Origin: Glaciecola sp047250385
Lineage (GTDB): Bacteria > Pseudomonadota > Gammaproteobacteria > Enterobacterales > Alteromonadaceae
Assembly: GCF_047250385.1 (NCBI RefSeq)
Contig: NZ_JBLBVM010000047.1
Span: forward strand, 62,001 to 126,000
DNA: 64,000 nucleotides
Direction of reading: 5' to 3'
Shown here: piece after piece, positions 51,906 to 61,104 of the stretch
How positions within the stretch are numbered: the first letter of the stretch is position 1
Layout of the letters: each line of letters opens with the position of its first letter
Program-made: the position numbers and the translations under genes
The notes under the pieces: generated by a model
Told to the model about the DNA's origin: nothing
Seen by the model: the letters and a program-made list of their open reading frames with translations, nothing else
Database searches by the model: none

Positions 51906-53360
51906 TCAAGCGCTAATAAGAGCCATAAGCTCCTTCGTCTTTTCTTCCATTAACGCAATATCCCCTCTTGATTCAACATTGAGTCGAATAACAGGTTCAG
52001 TATTCGATTTTCTTAGGTTAAAACGCCATGTGCCAAATTCCATACCAATGCCATCTGTCTTATCAATCACTTGAGCTTGAGCCGTGTAATGCTCAACCAC
52101 TTTCTTAATGGTCAGACCTGCATTTTCAACCGTTGAGTTAATTTCTCCAGAGGAAGGAAAAGCCTTAATACGTGCTTCAACCAGCGAAGATAAAGGTTGT
52201 TTTGTTGTGCATAATAACTCAGCGACTAATAACCATGGGATCATCCCAGAATCACAATATGCAAAGTCTCTAAAATAATGATGTGCACTCATTTCACCGC
52301 CGTAAACGGCATCTTCTTTGCGCATTCTTTCCTTAATGAACGCATGCCCTGTCTTACATTTAATTGGTTTGCCCTGACTGGCTTTTACAATTTCTTCAGT
52401 ATTCCAATAGACGCGTGGGTCATAAATAATACTGGCCCCCTTTTCCTTGGCTAAGAACGCTTGCGCTAAGAGGCCAACGATATAATAGCCTTCAACGAAT
52501 TGACCTTTTTCATCAAACAAGAAACAACGATCAAAATCACCGTCCCATGCAATTCCCATATGTGCATTGTTTGCAACTACGGCATTTGTTGTATCGGCGC
52601 GATTCTCAGGGAGCAAAGGGTTTGGGATGCCATTTGGAAAATCCCCATTGGCTTCATGATGAACTTTAATAAATTCAACTGGTACATTCTGATGTTTAAA
52701 GAAAAATTCAATCGCATCCAAAGCCGGACCAGCGCTTCCGTTACCGGCATTGACGACTAACTTCAATGGCGTGAGCTTCTTATAATCAATATAGCTAGTA
52801 AGGTGCAACACGTAGTCATTAACACAACTGACTCTTTCATATGAGTTTGTTTCTAGCAATTTGATTTCTTTAATTGAATGCTCTCCTTTTAAGAAGGCTT
52901 CATCACTTACTAATTCTCCCGCACTGAAAGCACACAAACGTGCTTGGATATTCATTTCATCGTAGCTTTCTGCTCTATCTCTAATTGCGAACAAACCGCT
53001 GTCACCACTGATGGGAATTGAGCCAGCTTTTACCAACTTCAGTCCGTTGTAGTCAATTGGATTGTGAGAAGCGGTGACTTCGATACCACCGTCAACACCA
53101 AGGTGTTTTGTAGCAAAGTAAATTTCTTCTGTACCGCACATGCCTAGGTCTTTTACTTTTGCTCCACCATCAATTAAACCGGCTGCAAGCGCCAATTTTA
53201 GGGGAATGGATGTATTCCTAACATCTGCACCAATGACAACAGTCCTTGCTTGTAATTCCTCAGCGAATGCACGACCGATTCTATAAGCTACCGTTTCGTT
53301 TAATTGTTCTAATAATTTTCCACGAATATCGTAGGCTTTGAAACATGTAATTTTTGTCAT
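51906..53360 (-). CDS. manB: Phosphomannomutase
   Basis: This 484-aa enzyme (CpsG/ManB) converts mannose-6-phosphate to mannose-1-phosphate for GDP-mannose synthesis. The phospho-Ser loop is EVTASHNPIDYNG, the metal loop is AWDGDFDRCFLFDE, the sugar loop is YGGEMSAHHYFRDF, and the phosphate loop is FNLRKSNTEPVIRLNVESRGD. It matches E. coli CpsG from MTKITCFKAYDIRGKL onward. It lies 78 bp after manC on the same strand, so the pair is probably one operon feeding exopolysaccharide or O-antigen sugars. No glycosyltransferases lie in the window. Confidence 0.93.
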   Translation of the reverse strand: MTKITCFKAYDIRGKLLEQLNETVAYRIGRAFAEELQARTVVIGADVRNTSIPLKLALAAGLIDGGAKVKDLGMCGTEEIYFATKHLGVDGGIEVTASHNPIDYNGLKLVKAGSIPISGDSGLFAIRDRAESYDEMNIQARLCAFSAGELVSDEAFLKGEHSIKEIKLLETNSYERVSCVNDYVLHLTSYIDYKKLTPLKLVVNAGNGSAGPALDAIEFFFKHQNVPVEFIKVHHEANGDFPNGIPNPLLPENRADTTNAVVANNAHMGIAWDGDFDRCFLFDEKGQFVEGYYIVGLLAQAFLAKEKGASIIYDPRVYWNTEEIVKASQGKPIKCKTGHAFIKERMRKEDAVYGGEMSAHHYFRDFAYCDSGMIPWLLVAELLCTTKQPLSSLVEARIKAFPSSGEINSTVENAGLTIKKVVEHYTAQAQVIDKTDGIGMEFGTWRFNLRKSNTEPVIRLNVESRGDIALMEEKTKELMALISA

Positions 53361-53438
53361 AACTTAAATTCTTTCATTTTTGATATTTAATTAAATTTAA
53401 TTAGCGAGCGAGTACGTTTGCCAACTAATGTATCCGTT

Positions 53439-54857
53439 TTATTTTTTGATTTCGACTCGGCCATAACGATCTGAAAAACGAACAATATCGTCTTCTCCCA
53501 AATAACCGCCAGATTGCACTTCAATAAGTTCCAATAATATCTTACCTGGGTTCTCTAATGCATGAATCTCGCCTATTGGAATATAGATAGATTCATTTTC
53601 CGTCACTAAAGAGGTTTTTTCACCCACAGTGACATTCGCGGTTCCAGATACAACAATCCAATGTTCAGCGCGATGATGATGCATTTGTACACTCAGTTTT
53701 TCACCCGGCTTTACACTGATTCGTTTTACCTGATAACGCTTGCCATTATCAATCGAATCGTAACTACCCCATGGTCTAAAAACTTCACGATGAAACTCGA
53801 ATTCCGAGCGTTTCTCTGCTTTTAATTTATTAACAACATTTTTGATGTCTTGCACTTTATGTTTATTGGCAACCAAAACCGCATCTTTGGTTTCAACCAC
53901 CACAACATCATCTAGCCCAATAACTGAAATTAAGCGTTGCTCAGAATTAATGTAACTATTGTTAACGCCGTCAAGAATGGCGTCTCCAATGACTACGTTG
54001 CCACATTGATCTTTATTCTTGGAGGTTTCCCATAAGGATGTCCAACTACCAACATCATTCCAGCCTGCATCTAGTGGAACCATGCAAGCATCTGATGTTT
54101 TTTCCATTACGGCGTAATCGATAGAATCATCAGGACACTTTGCGAAGGCATCAGCGTCGACACGAATGAATGTCATATCTTTATCAGTATTTTCCATCGC
54201 GTTAGTACATGCTGCAAAAATGTCTGGAGCGTGCTTGCTTAGCTCTTTCAAATAAACACTGGCTTTAAACATAAACATGCCGCTATTCCAGAAATAATCG
54301 CCGCTGTTTAAATACTGCTGAGCCGTTGTTAAATCGGGCTTTTCAACAAATTCAGCTACTTCATAACCTAACTCACTAACGCCGTCACCTGACTTAATGT
54401 AACCATATCCGGTATGGGCTTCGGTGGGTACAATACCAAAAGTGACTAATTTACCTTCTGCTGCTAGTAATGTCGCTTTATCCACTGCTTCGTGAAATGC
54501 TTGATGATCAGCAATAAGATGGTCTGCTGCAAGAATCAAAAGTACCGGATCTTCACCTTGCTGAATTGCCCTCAATGCAGCAAGTGCAATAGCGGGCGCA
54601 GTGTTACGGCCATCCGGCTCCAAGATGATACTGTCATAATCTATATTTGCGACACGCAGTTGTTCTGCAGCGAGGAAGCGATGATCCTCATTACAGATAA
54701 ATAACGGTGGATCCATTTTATCGGTAGGCAAACGCAAAATTGTATCTTGCAACATCGTATTATCAGAAGTTAAAGATAAAAATTGCTTCGGTAATGCTGC
54801 GCGGGATTTTGGCCATAATCGGCTTCCAGTGCCACCAGCGAGAACAACAGGCTTCAT
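53439..54857 (-). CDS. manC: Mannose-1-phosphate guanylyltransferase / mannose-6-phosphate isomerase
   Basis: This 472-aa bifunctional enzyme makes GDP-mannose. The nucleotidyltransferase domain has VVLAGGTGSRLWPKSRAALPKQF (residues 4-26), FVEKPDLTTAQQYL and DAGWNDVGSW. The C-terminal cupin carries the type II isomerase motif VFRPWGSYDSIDNG, VKPGEKLSVQMHHHRAEHW and the closing ENESIYIPIGEIHALENPG. ATG 54857 is chosen because AAGGA lies six bases upstream and the conserved domain starts at once. It precedes manB by 78 bp. Confidence 0.94.
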   Translation of the reverse strand: MKPVVLAGGTGSRLWPKSRAALPKQFLSLTSDNTMLQDTILRLPTDKMDPPLFICNEDHRFLAAEQLRVANIDYDSIILEPDGRNTAPAIALAALRAIQQGEDPVLLILAADHLIADHQAFHEAVDKATLLAAEGKLVTFGIVPTEAHTGYGYIKSGDGVSELGYEVAEFVEKPDLTTAQQYLNSGDYFWNSGMFMFKASVYLKELSKHAPDIFAACTNAMENTDKDMTFIRVDADAFAKCPDDSIDYAVMEKTSDACMVPLDAGWNDVGSWTSLWETSKNKDQCGNVVIGDAILDGVNNSYINSEQRLISVIGLDDVVVVETKDAVLVANKHKVQDIKNVVNKLKAEKRSEFEFHREVFRPWGSYDSIDNGKRYQVKRISVKPGEKLSVQMHHHRAEHWIVVSGTANVTVGEKTSLVTENESIYIPIGEIHALENPGKILLELIEVQSGGYLGEDDIVRFSDRYGRVEIKK

Positions 54858-54961
54858 TTGCATTCCTTTCAATTCATAATTCCTTTGATGTTATTGAAGA
54901 TGGCTGCTTAATTCAATGTAAAACCTCTATAATTAGCTGAATTGTTTTAAGTAAAAACAAA

Positions 54962-54985
54962 AACAGCACCAAAAATGGTGCTGTT
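54962..54985 (-). terminator. Terminator of the pirin gene
   Basis: AACAGCACCA-AAAA-TGGTGCTGTT is a perfect 10-bp stem, followed on the minus strand by TTTTTGTTTTT. It lies 22 bp past the stop at 55007. Confidence 0.9.
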
Positions 54986-55006
54986 AACAATATTAATTGA
55001 AATATT

Positions 55007-55882
55007 CTAAGCTAGTACGCCTTGCTGAAAATCGCGCAAAGCTTGATTGATTTCTTCCTGAGTGTTCATTACGAATGGGCCATATTGTACGACAGGTTCA
55101 TTAATAGGCTCGCCACTCACTAAAATTACTTTCGCTGCACTTTTGGTGTTCAAAATCAGTTTGTCAGTAAAAGCTAAGACACCTAGCTGCCCCTTAGTCA
55201 GCACTTGTCCTGCGACATCTACCTCGCCCTCATAAACATACAAGAAACCGTTGTGGGAGCTTTGCGTTGGTACTTCTAGCGATTCATTATCCATCAAGTG
55301 GAAATCGAAGAACTGTGGTTTTACTGCTTGCGTGGAAACAGCTCCCTCTTGGCCTTTAAAGTTCCCTGCTAACACTCTAATTAGTGAGCCTTTTTCACTG
55401 TTTAATTCTGGTATATTAGCCGTTGGAATATCTTGATAGCCTGGCTTCGACATCTTCTCGCTTGAAGGTAAATTCACCCACAATTGAAAGCCACGCATCT
55501 TACCTTCAATTTGCATCGGCATTTCTTCGTGAATAATACCTTTGCCGGCATTCATCCATTGCAAACCACCGTCTTCAATAATTCCCTCATTGCCGCTAGA
55601 GTCCTTATGTTGCATTTTACCGTTAAGCATATAGGTAACTGTTTGAAAGCCTCTATGCGGATGTTTTGGGAAGCCTGCTATATAGTCTTGTGCATCCTCA
55701 GAACCAAACTCGTCTAACATTAAGAATGGATCCAGTCGTTGCAATTTCGGTTGACCCAATACACGCTTTAACTTAACACCAGCACCATCAGATGCAGACA
55801 TGCCTTCTACCACCTTCGTTATCGTTGAGGTGTTTAGTTCGGCGCTCACTGTTGTATTTATAGTTGGGTTTATATCTGTCAT
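55007..55882 (-). CDS. Pirin family protein
   Basis: This 291-aa double-cupin protein is of the pirin family. The N-terminal cupin carries the metal-binding His and Glu pattern in FPKHPHRGFQTVTYMLNG and MNAGKGIIHEEMP. The preceding PKLQRLDPFLMLDEFG and the later GFQLWVNLPSSEKM are typical. Some pirins, such as YhhW, act on quercetin; the bacterial role is usually unclear. ATG 55882 is favoured because GTGGAG sits six bases upstream; the ATG just before it would be too close. It is a single gene ended by its own terminator. Confidence 0.88.
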   Translation of the reverse strand: MTDINPTINTTVSAELNTSTITKVVEGMSASDGAGVKLKRVLGQPKLQRLDPFLMLDEFGSEDAQDYIAGFPKHPHRGFQTVTYMLNGKMQHKDSSGNEGIIEDGGLQWMNAGKGIIHEEMPMQIEGKMRGFQLWVNLPSSEKMSKPGYQDIPTANIPELNSEKGSLIRVLAGNFKGQEGAVSTQAVKPQFFDFHLMDNESLEVPTQSSHNGFLYVYEGEVDVAGQVLTKGQLGVLAFTDKLILNTKSAAKVILVSGEPINEPVVQYGPFVMNTQEEINQALRDFQQGVLA

Positions 55883-56183
55883 CATTTTCTCCACTTAATT
55901 CAATTAGAAGCAACCGCCAATATGGTCTAACAATAAATTTTAGAAATTGAAAAACAAACTTTCCATTTCTGTTTTTAGTGTCGTACCATTAGCATATTCA
56001 AGCATTTGTAAACTTGCTTATACCGATAAAATGCGACTAATAATCGATGAACGTTAATCCTCATATTTAAACATGAATCTATTCAAAGGTATCTCGCTAA
56101 AATTAGTACGTTAGATTCGATTTTTTAGAATCTTAAATATTGTATTTCGAGACACTTTCGACGACGGAAAAATACACAGCCTC

Positions 56184-56963
56184 ATGACGACCGAAAACAC
56201 TACCAACCGTTTTTCAGGACTAGCCAGACTATACGGCAATGATGGCCTCAAAAAACTAACAAATGCCAACATAGTGGTTGTAGGTATCGGTGGTGTCGGC
56301 TCTTGGAGTGCCGAAGCTTTGGCACGAAGTGCGGTTGGAAATATTACGCTTATTGACCTAGATGATATAGCGCTTAGCAACGTTAATAGACAAATTCATT
56401 CTCTCTCATCAACCATAGATGAATCTAAAGTTGCGGTAATGAAACAGCGAATCCTTGATATAAACCCCGAGTGTAAAGTGACAGCAATCGAGGACTTTGT
56501 GACGACTGACACACTTCGCGAGTATATCAACGATACTTATGATGTTGTAATTGATGCGGTAGATAGTATTAAAGCCAAAGCGGCGATGATTGCATTTTGT
56601 AAACGGAATAAAATAAAAATCATCACGGTTGGAGGTGCTGGAGGGCAAATAGATCCGCTACAGATTACATGTAATGATCTAGCGAAGACGATTCAAGATC
56701 CCCTCGCGGCTAAGTTACGTTCAGAACTTCGTCGGTTTTATAACTTCAGTAAAAACCCAAAAAGAAACTTTGGTGTCGAATGTGTTTATTCGACTGAACA
56801 ACTGCGTTATCCCCAAGCAGATGGCTCGGTTTGCTTTGAGAAAAGCCAGCAACAAGGTGCCGGAAAAATGGATTGTGCGACTGGTTTCGGCGCGTTTGTT
56901 GGTGTGACTGCCACGTTCGGTTTGGTCGCTGCTAGTAGAGCGATTCGTCATATCCTCAAATAG
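56184..56963 (+). CDS. tcdA: tRNA threonylcarbamoyladenosine dehydratase
   Basis: This 259-aa E1-like enzyme (TcdA/CsdL) uses ATP to cyclise t6A37 to ct6A in ANN-decoding tRNAs. The nucleotide-binding GIGGVGSWSAEALARS is at about residues 36-51. LIDLDDIALSNVNRQIHSL, DAVDSIKAKAAMIAFC and GGAGGQIDPLQITCNDLAKT follow, and KMDCATGFGAFVGVTATFG matches E. coli TcdA almost position by position. The csdA/csdE partners are not adjacent. It stands alone between the pirin gene and the DedA-like gene. Confidence 0.95.
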   Translation: MTTENTTNRFSGLARLYGNDGLKKLTNANIVVVGIGGVGSWSAEALARSAVGNITLIDLDDIALSNVNRQIHSLSSTIDESKVAVMKQRILDINPECKVTAIEDFVTTDTLREYINDTYDVVIDAVDSIKAKAAMIAFCKRNKIKIITVGGAGGQIDPLQITCNDLAKTIQDPLAAKLRSELRRFYNFSKNPKRNFGVECVYSTEQLRYPQADGSVCFEKSQQQGAGKMDCATGFGAFVGVTATFGLVAASRAIRHILK

Positions 56964-57060
56964 CAAATACATTACTTGGCAAGCTAACAGCCAAGCAATC
57001 TCATTAGTTAATAAACTATTGAGTTAAGTAAACCACCAAGCATTGAGCGCAAATTAGCAC

Positions 57061-57723
57061 TCAGTCAGAAGCAAGATCCCGCTGCTTGTGCCGCTTCACA
57101 TCCAATGCAATAGCTATTAATAACCAAACACTTACAATTGTAATTAATAGTGTCGTGTTCTCAGCCATCGCCATGACTTCTTCGCTTAAAACGGCGGTAC
57201 CAGCGATGAGTAATAAATAGTAAGGCAAGTTCAACAAGCCAGCCAAGGTTATTACTTTAGAAGATTTTTGCTGGTTGCCTTGGGAGAACATAAAAAAAGC
57301 AAGTGAGTTTATGTGGATCATAGCCAACAGCAGGTGCTTTAATTTAGTTTCTTTTTGTTCAATCTTATTGCCGTTTTCCTCTGAGCGCTTACCGGCGACT
57401 TTGCCTAGATGGAAATTTATAAATGAGCCTATTGTAGCTGCCAGTACCATACAAATAGTCAAGTAGAGTACATCCAAAGCTGTAGGTTTTGCTCCAACCA
57501 CGAGAATAACAGCAAAAAATTGCCCGGGGAAATAGAAGCCAACGTAGATGATTGACTCTAATAAAATAATTAGAAAAATGATTAGGAAAAATGCATTAGG
57601 TATTTGTGCTTGAAGGGACTCAATAAGTTGAATGCCAGGGGGAATCAGGTTTAACGAAACTAATAGGCTGATAAGAAGCAAAGCAGATAAGGCCGATAGC
57701 GGAAGAACACTAGCATATTTCAT
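57061..57723 (-). CDS. DedA/VTT-like membrane protein
   Basis: This 220-aa inner-membrane protein has about five hydrophobic stretches (residues 8-27, 46-68, 72-98, 130-146 and 160-205). ESIIYVGFYFPGQFFAVILVVGA resembles the re-entrant loop of DedA/VTT proteins (E-x-hydrophobic-PG), and ATIGSFINFHLGKVAGKR resembles the second loop with its small residues and terminal Arg. DedA members help flip undecaprenyl phosphate or phospholipids and maintain proton balance. The similarity is moderate. ATG 57723 is used; the longer frame begins with TTG. Confidence 0.6.
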   Translation of the reverse strand: MKYASVLPLSALSALLLISLLVSLNLIPPGIQLIESLQAQIPNAFFLIIFLIILLESIIYVGFYFPGQFFAVILVVGAKPTALDVLYLTICMVLAATIGSFINFHLGKVAGKRSEENGNKIEQKETKLKHLLLAMIHINSLAFFMFSQGNQQKSSKVITLAGLLNLPYYLLLIAGTAVLSEEVMAMAENTTLLITIVSVWLLIAIALDVKRHKQRDLASD

Positions 57724-57967
57724 AAATAGTATTTCAAAATTGTACAATCCATAGTCTACGTTACTATTTAAAGTAAGATCATACTAGCAAAACACAATCA
57801 CCGTTTTGGTAAAGCTTATTAATCGAAGCGCTCATTTTTATTAGCTTACTAAGCTTCTTGTTCACACAAAAGCACGAAAGTACTAAGTCACCTTATTTTA
57901 CATCACCGGCGAATTGTTTTACCGTCTATAGCAATAATTTCCCTTTTTGAGTAAACGCAGAGTCACT

Positions 57968-58375
57968 ATGGAACAACAAGCATTAAATCAATTGATGCGT
58001 GAAAGCGCGGAAGATGCCATTAAAACCAGTAAAGAAGAATTTGATATCGATCTGGACTTTTCTCCCGAAAGCATTGCACTAGTTGACACTATTATCCTAA
58101 AGTTTCTAGCGACTTACAAAGAACAAGCGCTTGAAGACAAGGCAGTTTTCACGATATGTAACATTTATGGTGCTTATCTCGGTGAGACATTTCGTAAATT
58201 AGCTGGTGGGCAATGGCAATATAATCTTCAAGACGAAGAGGCACCGTCAATCATGTTAATCTATCAAGAGAAAACCTTTGCATTTGCTGGAATCTGTTAC
58301 GAACGTCTAGTCAACGATAGTAATATTAGTGTTAAGCGTTATTTCGATGAGGCACTTGACAGCGCAACACATTAA
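57968..58375 (+). CDS. Uncharacterised small soluble protein
   Basis: This 135-aa acidic, mostly helical protein has no signal or membrane segment. Readable parts are KEEFDIDLDFSPESIALVD, then AVFTICNIYGAYLGETFRK and GGQWQYNLQDEEAPSIMLI. The pattern of a helix with IYGAYLGE followed by W-x-Y-strand resembles small proteins annotated only as domains of unknown function; I cannot name the family. ATG 57968 is preferred to an in-frame TTG at 57947. It converges on the DUF2919 gene. Confidence 0.7.
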   Translation: MEQQALNQLMRESAEDAIKTSKEEFDIDLDFSPESIALVDTIILKFLATYKEQALEDKAVFTICNIYGAYLGETFRKLAGGQWQYNLQDEEAPSIMLIYQEKTFAFAGICYERLVNDSNISVKRYFDEALDSATH

Positions 58376-58397
58376 ACAAACCAATAAGCTTCTAAAT

Positions 58398-58868
58398 CTA
58401 GGAGTTTAGACGCCAATCAGCGAGCATAATTCGCATATGCTTGCTGGTAACCAAATACCAGCCCAACAACAATACACAACACAAGGTTAATGCAGTTGGC
58501 CATGCAAAGGCGAAATGCTGTGCACGCAAAATATAAAGCTGTATAAGTAAATCAGAAATAAGGAGATATGCCAGCACTATCGGTAGGCTCAAATAACACA
58601 TACCAAGTTGCGCTTTCCAAATTCGTTCGCGAAAACCTAAAAAGAATAGCGTTAGAATGGCCGGTATAGCTGTAAATAGAGAAAGGTAAAACTGAGATTT
58701 AACCGGATAAAAAATACTAAGAAGCAAACCACCATCCTGCCGAAATGAAAGCGATGCAATAAACACCACAATGCCCCGCGCCAAAAAACACAGACACACA
58801 AAAAGTAGCCAAGGCGGTTTTACTCGACCTGCTTCATCATATTTGTGTAAGGGAAGTTTTAATCTCAT
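58398..58868 (-). CDS. DUF2919 inner-membrane protein (YfeZ-like)
   Basis: This 156-aa protein has four hydrophobic segments (about residues 19-40, 58-76, 88-110 and 120-142). The lead LPLHKYDEAGRVKPPWLLFVCLCFLARG matches the DUF2919/YfeZ family, which shares the KYD-x-x-G-x-x-KPP-x-x-L pattern before the first span. No function is known for the family. It lies 45 bp downstream of the TPR-GGDEF gene on the same strand, so the two may be cotranscribed. Confidence 0.75.
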   Translation of the reverse strand: MRLKLPLHKYDEAGRVKPPWLLFVCLCFLARGIVVFIASLSFRQDGGLLLSIFYPVKSQFYLSLFTAIPAILTLFFLGFRERIWKAQLGMCYLSLPIVLAYLLISDLLIQLYILRAQHFAFAWPTALTLCCVLLLGWYLVTSKHMRIMLADWRLNS

Positions 58869-58913
58869 GCGGAGGAAGTATAGGCGCTTAGAGAAACATC
58901 AAGAGCAAGTTTC

Positions 58914-60698
58914 TCATTTTGCTCCCTCAGACTGCATACTTAAAGACAACATCATGTCATTTAATACTTCATCTAAATCATCTAATGGGGCATTTGCCAA
59001 ATATATGCTCATACTTGAACTAACACTGATTTTTCTATCTTTTTGATCACCCAAGTGCGTACTTTCGAGTGCCACCCTAATGCGCTCAAAGAATGTCTTT
59101 GCACTTGTCTCTTCAATGTCTGGCAAGCACAGAATAAATTGTTCAGGTGCAAAGCGACCCACAATATCGCTATCTCTGGTGATGTTTTTGAACGTCATTG
59201 CGATCTGTTGAATCGCATCATCAGCACTATTTGAACCTAACAAACGGTTCACTTCCTTAAAGTTTGCTAGATCGAATAATGCCAATGCAATTGTTTTGTG
59301 CTCACTGGGTGCGGACACGTTTCTAATTTTAGTAAGGGCTGCTCGGCTATTCAACAAGCCAGTGACTGAATCGTAGGAACGAGCCTCAGCTTGCTTCCGA
59401 CGCCATAAAAAAGCTAAACCAAGCAGAGCAGCAGCGAACACAGCCAGCAGCGCCACTGTGAATCTATCTCTATTTTTTTGCTCTCTTATCACACTATTTT
59501 CGAGCTCTAGGATCTTGTTGTATAGATTTGCCACACCAAGTACTTTCCCCGACGACTGATAGTTTGCCAAGGTAGCTCGCAGTTCATCCTCGAAAGCACT
59601 CCAGTACTGACGCGCTTTATCAGTATCTCCAGCTACCGCATAAGCATTTGCCATCAAAGATAAATAATCAACATTGCCTCCAAGGAAGCTTAGTGAGCTT
59701 GGTCCATTATTTTCTTCTGCGAAAAGAAACTGCTGAATGCATTCTTTTTGCCTTTCGTTGATACAAACTGCAATTTCAAACCAGTGGTGAATGCCTGCAA
59801 AAATAGTGGTTTCCATCCCTTCAAGGTGTGGGCGCCAATCGTTGACACTCTTCTTTAATTCTTCCACTCGACCAAGTCGCAAATTGAAGCGGCCTTTAGC
59901 GTAGTAATACCAAGCGTGTACCAAAGGAACATCTACAGCTTCCCTTGCCTTGTCTAATTCATCAATGACGATTTCTGCTTCATCATATTGACCACTGGCC
60001 AACAAGGATGTAAAGACACTGATGAGAGAGGCGTATTTATTGGCGCCCTGATAGTGAGGGAAGCCTATTTCATGAGTTTTTTGAAATTGTTCAGCAGCAA
60101 GTACATGTTGCCCCAAACGGCCATAGATTAAGCCAATGTTATTATGGATGTGCGCAATGGTAGGTTTATCGCCACGCATGGAGTAATGTTCTAATATATC
60201 AAATAAACGTTTTAGCTTTTGACCATCGTCAATCTCAGCTTCACAGTAGGTCATCAGGCCGAGCTCTGAACTTAAACTGATATCATCAAATTTGTTTAAT
60301 GATAAGGATTTTGCTTGTTCATAATAATCACAGCGGCGTTCATCTTCTTTTATATCGAACAGAAAACCTTTTTGATACACCGCTAAGGCATAATACTCTT
60401 CACTTTGTAGGGCTATTGGATTTGCTATAAGCAAATCAATCGTCTCTTCAGCATCACCGTAATTACCCATGCAAATTTGCCAATGCGTTTTTTCAACTTG
60501 AAGCTTAAACCGTTGAGTCTCGGTAATATCTTGACTCGATAGATAGTCATCCAATTGTGGAATAATTTCATCACTTGGGCAGTCAAACGTTTTTACTTTC
60601 ACGTCTTGTATAAAGCGATCTACTTCAGCTTGAACTTGAGCGTATATATTTGATGAAATACATGCCAGGGTGAGTAATAAAACGAGTCGATAATTCAA
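58914..60698 (-). CDS. Periplasmic TPR sensor with degenerate GGDEF domain
   Basis: This 594-aa protein has a signal peptide (about residues 1-20), a long TPR region (about 30-390) predicted in the periplasm, one membrane span (about 410-430) and a C-terminal GGDEF domain (about 440-590). The fold is recognisable (YDSVTGLLNSRAALTKI and FDLANFKEVNRLLGSNSADDAI), but the signature loop reads GRFAPEQFIL instead of GGDEF. Cyclic-di-GMP synthesis is therefore unlikely, and the domain may bind GTP or a partner. The start appears to be TTG at 60696-60698; no suitable ATG lies nearby. Confidence 0.85.
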   Translation of the reverse strand: MNYRLVLLLTLACISSNIYAQVQAEVDRFIQDVKVKTFDCPSDEIIPQLDDYLSSQDITETQRFKLQVEKTHWQICMGNYGDAEETIDLLIANPIALQSEEYYALAVYQKGFLFDIKEDERRCDYYEQAKSLSLNKFDDISLSSELGLMTYCEAEIDDGQKLKRLFDILEHYSMRGDKPTIAHIHNNIGLIYGRLGQHVLAAEQFQKTHEIGFPHYQGANKYASLISVFTSLLASGQYDEAEIVIDELDKAREAVDVPLVHAWYYYAKGRFNLRLGRVEELKKSVNDWRPHLEGMETTIFAGIHHWFEIAVCINERQKECIQQFLFAEENNGPSSLSFLGGNVDYLSLMANAYAVAGDTDKARQYWSAFEDELRATLANYQSSGKVLGVANLYNKILELENSVIREQKNRDRFTVALLAVFAAALLGLAFLWRRKQAEARSYDSVTGLLNSRAALTKIRNVSAPSEHKTIALALFDLANFKEVNRLLGSNSADDAIQQIAMTFKNITRDSDIVGRFAPEQFILCLPDIEETSAKTFFERIRVALESTHLGDQKDRKISVSSSMSIYLANAPLDDLDEVLNDMMLSLSMQSEGAK

Positions 60699-61104
60699 AA
60701 TATGTCAACTTTCAAAAAATACAAATTCAATCCTAAGTGCAAGTCACTTACCATTAATGTAAGAAGAGTTTTTATGGGCTAAAACAACTAACAAGCAAGC
60801 ATATACCCATCCCTAAATAAATTTTCTAAAGGCTTCACAAAGTTAGAACGAGGGCCATTAAGTATACGAGGCGTAGTACATTAAACTATATTATTAAATG
60901 TTTGAATTCCCTTAACTTTGAAACTCGCAGCCCCAAGAGGCGACATGTGCAAATTAACGGTCATTTCAAAACGATAGCCAAACAATATTCACGGTTTTAT
61001 TGTTTTAAATCATAAAATCTAAAAAGAAATATTGAATATAATACACACCTACGCCGTTAATAAGTGTACATTTAATACAAAACTAATCAACAAGGTTGAA
61101 CTCG
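60699..61104. other. Divergent intergenic region between two GGDEF genes
   Basis: This AT-rich region of about 400 bp separates the degenerate-GGDEF gene (minus) from the active-GGDEF gene (plus). I see no open frame, RNA gene or clear operator in it. Confidence 0.4.

Noticed and set aside
56974..56994. CTTGGC/GCCAAG stem after tcdA
   Set aside because: Short stem with a 9-base loop and no T-run; too weak to call a terminator.
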